Positions 47,097 to 57,399 of a stretch of DNA of 64,000 nucleotides are shown here, one piece after another. The translations under genes were made by a program, and so were the position numbers. Source of the stretch: Fundicoccus ignavus (GTDB lineage Bacteria > Bacillota > Bacilli > Lactobacillales > Aerococcaceae); assembly GCF_009659375.1 (NCBI RefSeq), contig NZ_WJQT01000011.1, forward strand, positions 1 to 64,000, given 5' to 3'. The notes beneath the pieces were generated by a model. The model was given only the letters and a program-made list of their open reading frames with translations. It did not search any database and was not told the DNA's origin. Position 1 is the first letter of the stretch. The number at the start of each line of letters is the position of its first letter.

Positions 47097-47322
47097 CATA
47101 ATCTAGAATCATCGTTGCATTCTTACATAGCTCATTGTATGAATTTACCTTAGCGGTCTAATGGGCAATCGGCGCAGCTTGCTCTGATTTTGAGCGGAGC
47201 GAATTAGTCAGAGCCTAGCCGATTGAGCTGGAAAAGACAAACGACAGTGAAGGCTTTGAAAGCGACCTCGGCCTTGGTAAAGTAATACAATGAGCGCACT
47301 TCATCAATACAACATGAACCTT
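47097..47322 (+). repeat. Palindromic intergenic repeat, copy 8 (tandem duplicate of copy 7)
   Basis: It is nearly identical to copy 7 over about 225 bp, offset by 274 bp. A few base changes lie in loops or at stem ends. The duplication must be recent compared with the divergence between this pair and the other copies. Confidence 0.9.
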
Positions 47323-47333
47323 AAAAAGACAAA

Positions 47334-47370
47334 AGAAGCGAGATTAAGTAATATACCTAATCTCACTTCT
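47334..47370 (-). terminator. spx terminator
   Basis: AGAAGCGAGATTA/TAATCTCACTTCT form a 12-of-13 bp stem just past the spx stop. Confidence 0.75.
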
Positions 47371-47403
47371 GTTTAAATTCAATTTAATTGTAGCCCTTAA
47401 TGA

Positions 47404-47802
47404 TTACTCATTAACTAAAGCGCGAGCTCTTTGTAATTCTCTTGCACGAACTTCACGTGGCAAGAAGCGACGGATTTCATCTTCATTAAAGCCAATTTGA
47501 AGACGTTTCTCATCAATTAAAATTGGACGGCGTAATAAGCCTGGTTGTGCTTGTACCATTTCAAAGAAGGTATTCAGCGGTAATTCACTTAACTCCACAT
47601 TCAATTCAGAATATGCTTTAGAACGAGTAGACACGATATCCTCAGTTCCTTCTTCAGTCATTCTAAGAATTGATTTAATTTCAGTTAATGATAATGGATC
47701 AGTAAAAATATTGCGCTCTACATAAGGAATGGAATGTTCTTCCAACCACGCTCGAGCTTTTCGACAAGACGTGCAGCTAGGAGTAATATACAATGTTACC
47801 AT
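47404..47802 (-). CDS. spx: Regulatory protein Spx
   Basis: This 132-residue ArsC-fold regulator binds the alpha subunit of RNA polymerase under thiol stress. Redox switch C10-T-S-C13 follows MVTLYITPS. The RPI motif (RRPILID) and the C-terminal [14 protein letters not shown] match Spx. The tail lacks an obvious LAN-type end and finishes in LVNE. ATG at 47802 follows AAAGGAAG. Degradation would be through ClpXP with SpxH (10354-11022). Confidence 0.95.
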   Translation of the reverse strand: MVTLYITPSCTSCRKARAWLEEHSIPYVERNIFTDPLSLTEIKSILRMTEEGTEDIVSTRSKAYSELNVELSELPLNTFFEMVQAQPGLLRRPILIDEKRLQIGFNEDEIRRFLPREVRARELQRARALVNE

Positions 47803-49239
<1,437 letters not shown>

Positions 49240-49251
49240 TCAATCAACTTG

Positions 49252-49280
49252 ATCGCCTACTTTTTGTAGGCGATTTTTTT
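49252..49280 (+). terminator. trpS terminator
   Basis: ATCGCCTAC/GTAGGCGAT is followed by a run of T. Confidence 0.9.
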
Positions 49281-49308
49281 CATTGAGTCAATTAAACGCT
49301 TCAAAGTC

Positions 49309-49764
49309 TTAATGAAGTGTCTTCTGACATTCTGGGCATAAACCATGTACCTCTAAATTACTATGGTAGATGACATAACCCGTTTGTTCCGAAGCTGATC
49401 GTTCAATCTGATCGAGTGTCGGAAAATCAAAGTCAGCAATTCGGCCACAATTTTCACAAACAACATGGTGATGGGCGTGAGCGATAAAATCATATCTACT
49501 GGTTGTTCCTGATATTTTTAACTCTTTGATTAGCCCTTCATTCACAAAAACTTTCAAATTATTATAAACCGTCGCTAAACTTATTCCAGCTTGTTCGGGT
49601 AATAAATCATGATAAATCTCTTCAACTGTCGGATGCTGATGACTCTCAATCATATAGTGTAAAATTGCTTTACGTTGAGGTGTAATCCGTATATTCTTTT
49701 CTTTTAAGTCTTGAATAACCTCTTCAAGCAAATGTTCATGACTGTGTAAATGATGCTTCGTCAT
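49309..49764 (-). CDS. perR: Fur family regulator, PerR-like
   Basis: This 151-residue metal-dependent repressor has a winged helix (ITPQRKAILHYM ... [11 protein letters not shown]) with recognition helix SLATVYNNLKVF, then the dimer domain with HAHHHVVCENCGRIADFDF and LEVHGLCPECQ. Two CxxC pairs bind structural zinc. The Asp in DFDFP at the regulatory site fits PerR rather than Zur. A near-consensus Per box overlaps its own promoter, suggesting autoregulation and a peroxide-sensing role. Fur or Zur remain possible. Confidence 0.82.
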   Translation of the reverse strand: MTKHHLHSHEHLLEEVIQDLKEKNIRITPQRKAILHYMIESHQHPTVEEIYHDLLPEQAGISLATVYNNLKVFVNEGLIKELKISGTTSRYDFIAHAHHHVVCENCGRIADFDFPTLDQIERSASEQTGYVIYHSNLEVHGLCPECQKTLH

Positions 49765-49786
49765 TTTTTGCCTCCTTCAACTTAGT

Positions 49787-49802
49787 ATTATAGTTATTAT
49801 AA
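49787..49802 (-). promoter_or_regulatory. PerR-type operator over the perR -10 box
   Basis: The 15-mer TTATAGTTATTATAA at 49788-49802 matches the known Per box TTATAATNATTATAA at all but one fixed position. On the minus strand the -10 TATAAT (49787-49792) overlaps its end, 23 bp before perR. It could also affect the divergent ArAE gene. Confidence 0.7.
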
Positions 49803-49959
49803 CAAATCCCTTATCTTTTCCAAATACTATTTTTCCTTAAATTATGCTTAAAAGTTGATTCAAATTTACACTTCCCGCTTGATATTTTTCAAAGTTGTTT
49901 TAATATAGTATATAAAGAATTTATTTCAAAACACTTTACATAATAGGAGTTAAACATAT

Positions 49960-51054
49960 ATGAAAATTGGCGCGCGGGTTCTAAAGACCGGTCTTGCCAT
50001 AACACTATCGCTTTATGCCTCACTTTTACTATTCCCAAATAGTAGCGGGGCCCTAGCCGGTATTGCGGCAAGTTTATCTACACAACCTTCAGTAAAAAAA
50101 TCATTCGAAACATTCATTAGCCGTGTTGTAGCAAATACTATCGGCGGTCTAATAGCGATTTTAATGATTTATGCACTCGGCAGTTCCCCCATCGCAATTG
50201 GGGTCTCTGCAATTTTAACGATTGCGATTTTAAACGGTCTGAAATTGAGTGATGTAATTCCTTTAACGGTTGTTACATTAGTCGTAATCATGTTGACTAA
50301 TGATACAAACTATATTCTGGCTGCTTTTACGCGAGTCATTGAGACAATCATTGGTGTCACTATTTCTTTTGTCATTAACTTACTGATTCATCCACCTAAA
50401 CATGATGTCCAATTTTTCAAAACATTAGAAACTGTTACGAGTGAAGTTTTATTACTAACTCGTGCCACCTTAAGAAAAAATACTGACTTTGCAATTCTTC
50501 ACCGCGACTTACAATGGGCACGTAAACAGATGAAACAATTCAATAATTTGTTTAATTTAATCAGTGAAGAATGGATTATCTCCAAAACTGAAAGAGTAGC
50601 TCGTGCAAGAAAATTAGTGATTTTCAGATATATGGGACGCACCACGCAAAGCGCCATCGATTTACTGACAACCTTACACAAATATAATCACGTTTATCAC
50701 GACTTTCCAGACGAAACTCGGACGATTTTCCGTGAAAGATTAGAAACATTAATGACAGCTCACGAGCAAATTATCATGAAGTTTTACGGAAAAGTACCGC
50801 CTGAAGCTGTGAATTATATGGAAATGAATCGTGAAAATCGTGATGAATACTTAAACATGTTCTTCAATGAAGCGAAACATCAGGAAGAAACGAAAGAACA
50901 CCATCAATTTGAAGCCAATGGCGTCACCCACATCTTGGCTGCTAGTTTCTATTATGAAGAAAATTTAACAAACCTCAACCGACTTGTACGTAGTTATAAA
51001 TTACATGAACATGGCCAGGAATACGATTCTTCCCATGATGAATTGAGAGAATAA
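49960..51054 (+). CDS. Aromatic acid exporter family protein (ArAE_1)
   Basis: This 364-residue protein has an N-terminal half with five to six membrane helices (about 8-140, AGIAASLSTQPSVKKSFETF between helices is typical) and a cytosolic C-terminal half of about 220 residues, rich in charged helices. This layout matches family ArAE_1 (YqjA-like), proposed exporters of aromatic acids. Direct substrate evidence is lacking. It is divergent from perR over 195 bp. Confidence 0.8.
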   Translation: MKIGARVLKTGLAITLSLYASLLLFPNSSGALAGIAASLSTQPSVKKSFETFISRVVANTIGGLIAILMIYALGSSPIAIGVSAILTIAILNGLKLSDVIPLTVVTLVVIMLTNDTNYILAAFTRVIETIIGVTISFVINLLIHPPKHDVQFFKTLETVTSEVLLLTRATLRKNTDFAILHRDLQWARKQMKQFNNLFNLISEEWIISKTERVARARKLVIFRYMGRTTQSAIDLLTTLHKYNHVYHDFPDETRTIFRERLETLMTAHEQIIMKFYGKVPPEAVNYMEMNRENRDEYLNMFFNEAKHQEETKEHHQFEANGVTHILAASFYYEENLTNLNRLVRSYKLHEHGQEYDSSHDELRE

Positions 51055-51065
51055 ATTAAAACTTC

Positions 51066-51098
51066 AAGATTGTCATATAATTTACGACAATCTTTTTT
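51066..51098 (+). terminator. Terminator of the ArAE gene
   Basis: AAGATTGTC/GACAATCTT is followed by seven T; sequence is close to the dacA terminator, including part of the loop (TTTACGACAATC). Confidence 0.85.
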
Positions 51099-51170
51099 TG
51101 TAGGCTCTTATAATTTCAACAAATATTTCATTGAAATTTATAACCTTAATTTTTAGTCCTTATGAGAAAA

Positions 51171-51486
51171 TATCGGCCGAGTCCGAAGCCTTAAAATTCC
51201 GTTTAGCAGTTTTAACTTGATTATATCGCTTCACTTTTGTTGGTTTACTTATCGTAGCTCAGCTGATTGTTTTTCTTAGCGGTACAAAGGTCAATCCATC
51301 GCTACTAATAGAATCGTTTGCTCTGACTATCAATAAGAAAGCGAAGTAAACAAAGCCTAGCCGTTTGAGCTGGAAAAGCCCTCACAACCGTGCGACTTTG
51401 AAAGCGACCTCGCCTTGGAGAACAATATGCTGGGCTTAGTACAAATTTTGATAAATCAACACAATACTTATAAAACCTTATAATAT
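51171..51486 (+). repeat. Palindromic intergenic repeat, copy 9
   Basis: Left end AGTTTTAACTTGAT (51208-51221) and right end ATCAACACAATACT (51455-51468) are in inverted order. Inner arms are GCTCAGCTGATTG and CAATATGCTGGGC. It lies between the convergent ArAE and L,D-transpeptidase genes. A two-base loss in the right half shifts any reading frame compared with other copies. Confidence 0.8.
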
Positions 51487-51492
51487 AAACAA

Positions 51493-51531
51493 AACACCGC
51501 CATCAAGCTATCTGAAGCTGTTGGCGGTGTT
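51493..51531 (-). terminator. Terminator of the L,D-transpeptidase gene
   Basis: AACACCGCCA/TGGCGGTGTT, 18 bp past the stop codon; the A-rich flank gives TTTTG on the minus strand. Confidence 0.8.
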
Positions 51532-51548
51532 CTTTAATTCTTATCCAT

Positions 51549-52958
51549 TTAAAAAATTATCACTGGCATCCCATAGTAAACTAAGTTGAAAACTTCCGGC
51601 ATTACACCTGGAGGGGTATTAATACAACCAAGGGAACCTCTCTGCAAATACGCATCTCCTCCAAAATAGGGCTGCCAGCTTGCGTCATGAATTCCCTGAG
51701 CATTATCATCAAATGCAATCCAATAATCAACGGGTTGTTCATAATCTTGCTCGGTACGCGGATTGTAACCAACAAGCGTACTATCTTCCTCCATATTCCA
51801 AACTTGATACGCGCCTGGTACAGTATTAGTTCCCGGCGTACCCGTAACCACAGCTGTTTGCAAAGCAATCTCCCCATCAAGGTATATTGTCATCATCTGA
51901 TTAACGATGTCTACTTCCACATAAGATGGCCCGATATCCTCAGATAAAGCAAGTCCGTAACCAGATCCTCCAATTACAGGTTCACGTGTAACATCTTGCC
52001 CAGCGAGAATATCTGCTGCAATTGTTTCTGCCTCTGTGAAGCGATCGATATACCATCCATAAGTTCCAGGTTCAATTGTTACTAAGCCTTGATAAGTACT
52101 TTCCAATTCACGCGTTTGAAATAAAGACGCATATTCTCTATTTAATTCGAGTAAATATTCTTCTATTGCTTCGGTGTTAATTTGTGGTTCTTGATTATCA
52201 TCCACATAAATCCAACTTGATACGGTCGCCTGTGGAATTGACACACTATTACCAGCGAATTCCAACGTAATAACGACATTTTGCATCTGATCTAAGCGAG
52301 CTTGTAAATCCACAACTGCTTGATTATCTTGGTGTATAGTAGGTTGAATATAAGCAGTCGATAAATCTAACTTATTGTTCCCATTTTCTATATGACTTTC
52401 TAAAGCATTTTCTAAAGATATCGCAGAGATTTGTTGACCGTACACTTCGTGTTTAATTTCATAAACACCACTATCATTGACTCCAATATAGGCATCCCTT
52501 GAAGCCTCTCGCTCATCATTATTGACGCCAATATTCGCTAATAATGCTTCCATTTTACCTGAATCAAATGCGACATATTCATCTATCTCATCAACACCTT
52601 GCGGTGAGATAAATAGATACATTGGCCACTTAGTTGCCGACTGTTGTGATAATAATTGTTGTAATACCTGTTCAGTATCCGATACTACATTTAATTGAGA
52701 CAATTCAATGTACCCGATTTCTTGATCATGTTCCGTCAAGATAACCTGCGATTTCTCTAATTCTGTCTGAATCATTTCCTGGGCATTTTTAACAGAAAGT
52801 TGGCTAATACTAATTGAACCAACTTTAGTATTAGGTACGAAATGATTCGTGAAAAACCATACACCCAATAAATATAAAAAGAGCAAAATACTTACTCCAA
52901 TCGCTGGTAAAATAATCTTGATATGTTTTTTTATAAATTCTGGATTCATTATCAGCAT
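51549..52958 (-). CDS. L,D-transpeptidase (YkuD domain) with membrane anchor
   Basis: This protein of about 469 residues begins with an uncleaved N-terminal helix (IILPAIGVSILLFLYLLGVWF). Two repeats of a VanW/PG-binding-type domain lie at about 45-330, and the C-terminal YkuD domain at about 350-469. The latter has IAFDDNAQGIHDASWQ with the conserved His and RGSLGCINTPP with the catalytic Cys. Such enzymes make L,D-crosslinks in peptidoglycan. Starts at 52976, 52958 and 52949 are possible; 52958 best fits AGAGAGAG. It stands alone, facing the ArAE gene. Confidence 0.9.
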   Translation of the reverse strand: MLIMNPEFIKKHIKIILPAIGVSILLFLYLLGVWFFTNHFVPNTKVGSISISQLSVKNAQEMIQTELEKSQVILTEHDQEIGYIELSQLNVVSDTEQVLQQLLSQQSATKWPMYLFISPQGVDEIDEYVAFDSGKMEALLANIGVNNDEREASRDAYIGVNDSGVYEIKHEVYGQQISAISLENALESHIENGNNKLDLSTAYIQPTIHQDNQAVVDLQARLDQMQNVVITLEFAGNSVSIPQATVSSWIYVDDNQEPQINTEAIEEYLLELNREYASLFQTRELESTYQGLVTIEPGTYGWYIDRFTEAETIAADILAGQDVTREPVIGGSGYGLALSEDIGPSYVEVDIVNQMMTIYLDGEIALQTAVVTGTPGTNTVPGAYQVWNMEEDSTLVGYNPRTEQDYEQPVDYWIAFDDNAQGIHDASWQPYFGGDAYLQRGSLGCINTPPGVMPEVFNLVYYGMPVIIF

Positions 52959-53049
52959 CACTCTCTCTTTAATCATTTGTGATATTAGTTAATCACACAA
53001 AGCTTTTAATACTGTTAGTCTACCATGATAAAGCAAATTCTGAAAACAA

Positions 53050-53075
53050 AAAGAGCAGCGAAATCGCTACTCTTT
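53050..53075 (-). terminator. Terminator of the 90-residue protein gene
   Basis: AAAGAGTAGCGA/TCGCTGCTCTTT on the minus strand is followed by TTGTTTTC, 13 bp past the stop. Confidence 0.8.
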
Positions 53076-53088
53076 ATAAAATTTTAGT

Positions 53089-53361
53089 TTATTTATTCAA
53101 CTGCAATTTAACGACTTTACGTTTGTTGACTACGTTCACCATACCAAATGCCCTTTGAAACGGATTCTCAGTTTCTTCTAAGTTCGCTTCGCCCAATTCA
53201 CAAATATATTGAGTCCCATCAATTAAAACAATTGGCTTCATTGATTCTTCAACTATGGTTAAATCAAGTGCTGCTCGTTTTTTGTATTTAAGTAGTTCTC
53301 GCGAAAAATCTTTCACCGTAAGGATCTCATCTTTCGGTTCGAACACTCTACACGCTCTCAT
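53089..53361 (-). CDS. Small cytosolic protein, unknown
   Basis: This 90-residue basic/acidic protein has no membrane segment. Visible pieces are FEPKDEILTVKDFSRELLKYKKRAALDL and VVNKRKVVKLQL at the ends, with a likely beta pair PIVLIDGTQYICEL in the middle. Start ATG at 53361 follows GAGGTG; a GTG at 53370 is too close to it. It has its own terminator. I recognise no family. The clean ribosome site and terminator support a real gene. Confidence 0.55.
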   Translation of the reverse strand: MRACRVFEPKDEILTVKDFSRELLKYKKRAALDLTIVEESMKPIVLIDGTQYICELGEANLEETENPFQRAFGMVNVVNKRKVVKLQLNK

Positions 53362-53435
53362 TTCCTTCACCTCATCATTAAGATAGAGGAATTATACACC
53401 CTCTTTTCAAAGAATGCTAGCCTTTAATTAAAAGT

Positions 53436-54017
53436 TTAAGGAGCTTTATCCTCCAACGCTTCTACTTGAACAACTTGGGAGCTAGCTAGAAAATCAGGTA
53501 AATGACGCTTATCTTGGCGACCTAAGCCCATCACTAAATAAGTTACTAAGAGGCCGATTGATAATAGATAAAGGATTATCGTCAGAAAATCAGTCTTCCC
53601 ATACATAAAGCGTATAACGGACACATGACCTAACTGCCAAGGTAAAAACTTCAAGAAATTGCGTAATAAACTCTTACCAAATGTTGGCCGTTTAAAAACT
53701 AATCTCAAACCCGTAAAATGCTTTCCTAAACTACCTTGCCAACGAAAATCCAACCAAGCAAAGATAATAGAAACCGGTATTGTTGTCGTAAATGTGGCAA
53801 TTAATTGGCTGTATAACTCACCATGGTCCGGTAATGCTTTTCCAAAGGCGACATAATTTATCACCAACATCACCAAAAACAAAGTAATTAAATACAAGCA
53901 AATTAAAATCCAATCAACCAATAGTTCAGTGAGTCTTTGTTTCTTACTAACTGGATTAACACTCATTAGTTCAATGAATGACGCTTCTTCTAATCGTATT
54001 CTGGCTATATTACTCAC
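53436..54017 (-). CDS. RDD family membrane protein
   Basis: This protein of up to 193 residues has three to four membrane helices (about 34-55, 73-92, 142-165). The RDD-type pattern includes RLTELLVDWILICLYL near residue 28, GSLGKHFTGLRLV near 95 and LLRNFLKFLPW. RDD proteins are transport-linked but poorly defined. The annotated start is a GTG directly after AGGGA, an unusual spacing; an ATG at 53966 is the alternative. Confidence 0.75.
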   Translation of the reverse strand: MSNIARIRLEEASFIELMSVNPVSKKQRLTELLVDWILICLYLITLFLVMLVINYVAFGKALPDHGELYSQLIATFTTTIPVSIIFAWLDFRWQGSLGKHFTGLRLVFKRPTFGKSLLRNFLKFLPWQLGHVSVIRFMYGKTDFLTIILYLLSIGLLVTYLVMGLGRQDKRHLPDFLASSQVVQVEALEDKAP

Positions 54018-54061
54018 TCCCTAACTTCTGTTTCTTAATGATTACCTTCAATTATACTCCA

Positions 54062-54706
54062 TTAATCCTCAGTACGTTCCGTCCAAGCTTGAGTAAGGGC
54101 TTGTTTAAATAATTCAACGGGTTGCGCACCCGATACGGCATACTTATTATCAATGACAAAGAACGGCACACCTTGAACGCCCGTCAGTTGCGCTTGTTGA
54201 ATATCTTGATGAAAAACTTCTTCATAAGCATCCGAAGCAAGTATTGAACGAACTTTGTTTTCATCTAGCTCGAGTTCAATTGCTAATCTCACAATTGTTT
54301 CACCATCAGAAATGTTCTCCCCTTCTGTAAAATGAGCTTGATAAAAGCGTTCGAAAAACTCGACTCCTTTATTTACTTCCTTTGCATATTGGAAAACACG
54401 GTGTGCATCTTGGGTAGCCGCATATTTTGCCTTATCAAAATCAATATTTAAACCGGCCGCTTGTCCCATTTCAATAACCCGTTCAAACATTTGTTTTGCT
54501 TGAACTACTGGCATACCTTTATCGGTAGCTAATGTTTCTGTATAAGTTTTATTTGGATCGTATTGAGCATTCGGGTTTAATAAATAACTTTTATATTCGA
54601 TTTCAATTTCCTTACCGAAATCTAAATCTGCCATTGCTTGTTCTAAATGCGCACCGCCAATGTAACAGAAAGGACACACAAAATCTGACCACATCATTAC
54701 TTTCAT
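54062..54706 (-). CDS. DsbA family oxidoreductase, FrnE-like
   Basis: This 214-residue cytosolic thioredoxin-fold protein has WSDFVCPFCYIGGAHLE near the N-terminus with the CPFC active site, an inserted helical domain, and QLTGVQGVPFFVIDNKYAVSGAQP with the cis-Pro loop. No signal peptide. FrnE-type proteins act as disulfide isomerases or polyketide-related oxidoreductases; a role in thiol homeostasis is inferred from the Spx context only. ATG follows GGAAGTGAATGT. Confidence 0.88.
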   Translation of the reverse strand: MKVMMWSDFVCPFCYIGGAHLEQAMADLDFGKEIEIEYKSYLLNPNAQYDPNKTYTETLATDKGMPVVQAKQMFERVIEMGQAAGLNIDFDKAKYAATQDAHRVFQYAKEVNKGVEFFERFYQAHFTEGENISDGETIVRLAIELELDENKVRSILASDAYEEVFHQDIQQAQLTGVQGVPFFVIDNKYAVSGAQPVELFKQALTQAWTERTED

Positions 54707-54850
54707 ACATTCACTTCCATTCTTTAATTTTCTTCACATTATCATTATAATAAACGTTTGATTATTTGTACATGTATAAGATACCGATAATTGCTATTTT
54801 GAATTATTCACTTTAAACTAAAGTAAAATTAATTGAGGAGGCGTTTGCTG

Positions 54851-55222
54851 ATGAATATATTTGACGATTATTTAGCCTCTCTTTCAGACCCACAGGCTAA
54901 GTGTTTGACAGAGGAGATTCTGATTTGGGTAACTGAACACTATCCAGATTTAGAAAAACGGATTGCCTGGAGTTCCCCTACGTTTGTTGCACACGGAACC
55001 CATATCATTAGCTTTAAAGCGACCAAGAAACACTTAGCAGTTACAGTAGAAGGTCCGACAATACGACATTTTTCTGAAAGATTTACTCAACTTGGGCTTA
55101 AATTTGGCACAATGAATGTCAATTTCCCATGGAATCTGCCACTAAATACTGAGCTTTTAACTGATTTAATTGAATTCAATCTCAATGATAAAAAAGATCT
55201 AACAAGTTTTTGGCGCAAATAA
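54851..55222 (+). CDS. DUF1801 (YdhG-like) protein
   Basis: This 123-residue protein has the DUF1801 pattern: LTEEILIWVTEHYPDLEKRIAWSSPTFV split around residues 18-45, then FKATKKHLAVTVEGP and FPWNLPLNTELLTDLIEFNL. The fold is similar to frataxin-like/YdhG proteins of unknown function. The ATG at 54851 follows TGAGGAGG nine bases upstream; an earlier in-frame ATG lacks a site. Confidence 0.8.
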   Translation: MNIFDDYLASLSDPQAKCLTEEILIWVTEHYPDLEKRIAWSSPTFVAHGTHIISFKATKKHLAVTVEGPTIRHFSERFTQLGLKFGTMNVNFPWNLPLNTELLTDLIEFNLNDKKDLTSFWRK

Positions 55223-55229
55223 GCAAAGG

Positions 55230-55435
55230 ATTTTGTAAGAAAACATTGGACGAGTCCAAGTTCTTTAAATTCCTATTAGCAACATTAATCGAAGGATACA
55301 GCGTTTTGTTGGTTGAAATTCTACGTTTAGCTCAGCGACTTGTTAGCCAATGTGGTTTAAAGGACAATCAGCTGAACGAAGCACAAAGTTTGCTAAATCA
55401 ACGTAAAACTTATAATGCCTTGTATTCTAAAAAAG
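55230..55435 (+). repeat. Palindromic intergenic repeat, copy 10 (centre deleted)
   Basis: It has TTGGACGAGTCCAAG, ATTAGCAACATTAATCG, TTTGTTGGTTGAAATTC, TAGCTCAGCGACTTG, then jumps to GCTGAACGAAGCACAAAG and AATCAACGTAAAACTTATAA. About 120 bp between the arms, including the central hairpin, are missing. It lies between convergent DUF1801 and DUF1622 genes. Confidence 0.75.
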
Positions 55436-55448
55436 ACGGCTAATGATT

Positions 55449-55880
55449 TTATTCATTAGTCGTCTCTTTTTCGCTTTCTTTTGCGCCATTATAACTAGTT
55501 CCCATCTTCTGTATCGAATTTCCTGAGCGTTCTAAATCCCCAGTAAGAACAGCTTGCTTGACTTCCCAATGAATGAGTAATGTCAAGACGATTCTTAGAA
55601 CGACTACAAAGCCTAAGATAATCAACTCATTCAAATCTCGCACAATGACTGTTTTAATAATTTCAGCCCCTAATTTAAACTCTAAACTTAAAGCCAGTGC
55701 TTCTCCTAAAGTAATTTTCACCAGAGAATTCGATAAATCCATACCGTCTTTGAAGAATATTGTCAGAGCTTTAATACTTCCGTAAATAATAATTAAAATC
55801 CCAATCAATTCCAAAGAGTGCACAACAATTGGGCTTAAAGTCTCTTCGATATATTCCAACACTGCTAACATTTGCATCAC
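55449..55880 (-). CDS. DUF1622 membrane protein
   Basis: This 141-143-residue protein has three membrane helices (about 17-40, 58-75, 86-108) and a charged tail. VVHSLELIGILIIIYGSIKAL and LGEALALSLEFKLGAEIIKT are typical of DUF1622. Function unknown. The start is GTG at 55880 (seven bases from GGAG) or ATG at 55877. Confidence 0.8.
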   Translation of the reverse strand: MMQMLAVLEYIEETLSPIVVHSLELIGILIIIYGSIKALTIFFKDGMDLSNSLVKITLGEALALSLEFKLGAEIIKTVIVRDLNELIILGFVVVLRIVLTLLIHWEVKQAVLTGDLERSGNSIQKMGTSYNGAKESEKETTNE

Positions 55881-55989
55881 CTAGCTTCTCCATTATTATT
55901 TCAAGCATAGCAAGCTTTAATGCGATAAGCAAGCGTTTCAATAATCTTCCAGTACAGCATCACCATTCAACTTTTATTTAAGGATTTAT

Positions 55990-57399
55990 TTACATAAAGA
56001 TGGTTTTAATTTCTACGTAGTCTTCTACACCGTATAGTCCATTTTCTCGCCCAATTCCTGACTCTTTATAACCACCAAAGGGTGCTAATGGATTACGAGC
56101 ACCGTCATTGACGTAAACATTTCCTGTGCGTAATGCCATTGCAACTTGACGCGCTTTAGCCTCTGGACCAACAACCGCTCCGGATAAACCATAAGGTGAA
56201 TCATTCGCTATTTCAATCGCTTCCTCGACCGTTTCATAGGGGATAACCACTAACACCGGTCCAAAGATTTCTTCTCTAGCAATGCGCATGTCGTTCGAAA
56301 CGTTCACGAAAATTGTGGGTTCAACATAAAAACCAGGACGGTCTATAATGCCACTGCCACCCACTAATACTTCAGCACCTTCATTTCGTGCTATTTCTAA
56401 ATAATCTAATACAGTTTGACGTTGATTCGCCGATACCATTGGTCCAACCATTGTGTCGGCTTTAGTAGGATCACCTATGACAACAGTTGATTCATAATAA
56501 GCTTTCAACTTTTCTTTGACGGCCTCTTCTTCGCTCTTCGGAACTAATAAGCGCGTCAATGCTGAACAAGTTTGTCCCTGATTGTTCAAAATAGTATCCA
56601 CCGCTTTTTTCACCGCACTGTCTAAATCCCCTTCTGGTAAATAAATCAAAGCTGATTTTCCACCTAACTCCAGTACCAACTTTTTAACATTGTTGGCAGC
56701 TTTCGTATATAAACCTTTACCAACATCTGTTGAGCCAGTAAAAGATACAATCGCTACATCCGGATGACCGGCTAAATAATCACCCGCTTCACTACCGCTA
56801 CCCGTGATTAAGTTAAAAACGCCTGCTGGCAAGCCAGCTTCCTCAACAATTTCTGCTAACAACAAGGCAGTTAAAGGCGTGTCGCTCGCTGGTTTCACAA
56901 CAACGGTATTCCCAGCTAATAACGCTGGTGTAATCTTTCTTTGGATCTGATTCAAAGGATAGTTCCAAGGTGTGACACAGGCCACTACTCCTGCTCCTTC
57001 TTTGATAACCAGAGCGTCACCGATAGTCGTTTCAAATTCAAATTGGTCAAGCGCTCCTAAAGTTGCACGCATTTCATTCATTGATAAGGGTACTTGCACT
57101 TGACTAGCAAATGTATATGAACATCCTAATTCAGCAACGATCGTTGCCACTAATTGTTCTTGCTTAGCTTCAATACCTGCTAATAGTTTCTCTACATAAG
57201 CTGCACGTTCTGCCACTGGCGTTAAATTCCACGCAGTAAATGCTGCTTTTGCAGAAGCGACTGCTTTATCTACATCTGCTGCATTAGCTTTAGACACTTG
57301 AGCTAACACTTCTTCTGTTGCTGGATTAATGACTTCACTAAATTGGCCGGACAATGACTCTTGCCACTTTCCATCGATAAACAATTGATGTTTTTCCAT
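55990..57399 (-). CDS. Aldehyde dehydrogenase (NAD(P)-dependent)
   Basis: This 469-residue enzyme of the ALDH superfamily oxidises an aldehyde to the acid. Visible elements are the cofactor site CVTPWNYPLNQI and FTGSTDVGKGL, the catalytic Glu in LELGGKSALI and the catalytic Cys in NNQGQTCSALTR, with EEIFGPVLVVIPY later. The substrate cannot be told; betaine, succinate-semialdehyde or general aldehyde detoxification are all possible. The start at 57399 follows GAGGTGATGAAT. It is divergent from the chorismate mutase gene. Confidence 0.93.
   Translation of the reverse strand: MEKHQLFIDGKWQESLSGQFSEVINPATEEVLAQVSKANAADVDKAVASAKAAFTAWNLTPVAERAAYVEKLLAGIEAKQEQLVATIVAELGCSYTFASQVQVPLSMNEMRATLGALDQFEFETTIGDALVIKEGAGVVACVTPWNYPLNQIQRKITPALLAGNTVVVKPASDTPLTALLLAEIVEEAGLPAGVFNLITGSGSEAGDYLAGHPDVAIVSFTGSTDVGKGLYTKAANNVKKLVLELGGKSALIYLPEGDLDSAVKKAVDTILNNQGQTCSALTRLLVPKSEEEAVKEKLKAYYESTVVIGDPTKADTMVGPMVSANQRQTVLDYLEIARNEGAEVLVGGSGIIDRPGFYVEPTIFVNVSNDMRIAREEIFGPVLVVIPYETVEEAIEIANDSPYGLSGAVVGPEAKARQVAMALRTGNVYVNDGARNPLAPFGGYKESGIGRENGLYGVEDYVEIKTIFM

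Noticed and set aside
51602-51947. Frames of 86-92 residues on both strands within the L,D-transpeptidase gene
   Set aside because: They are overlapping shadows of the real YkuD-domain reading frame, whose catalytic motif spans the same bases.
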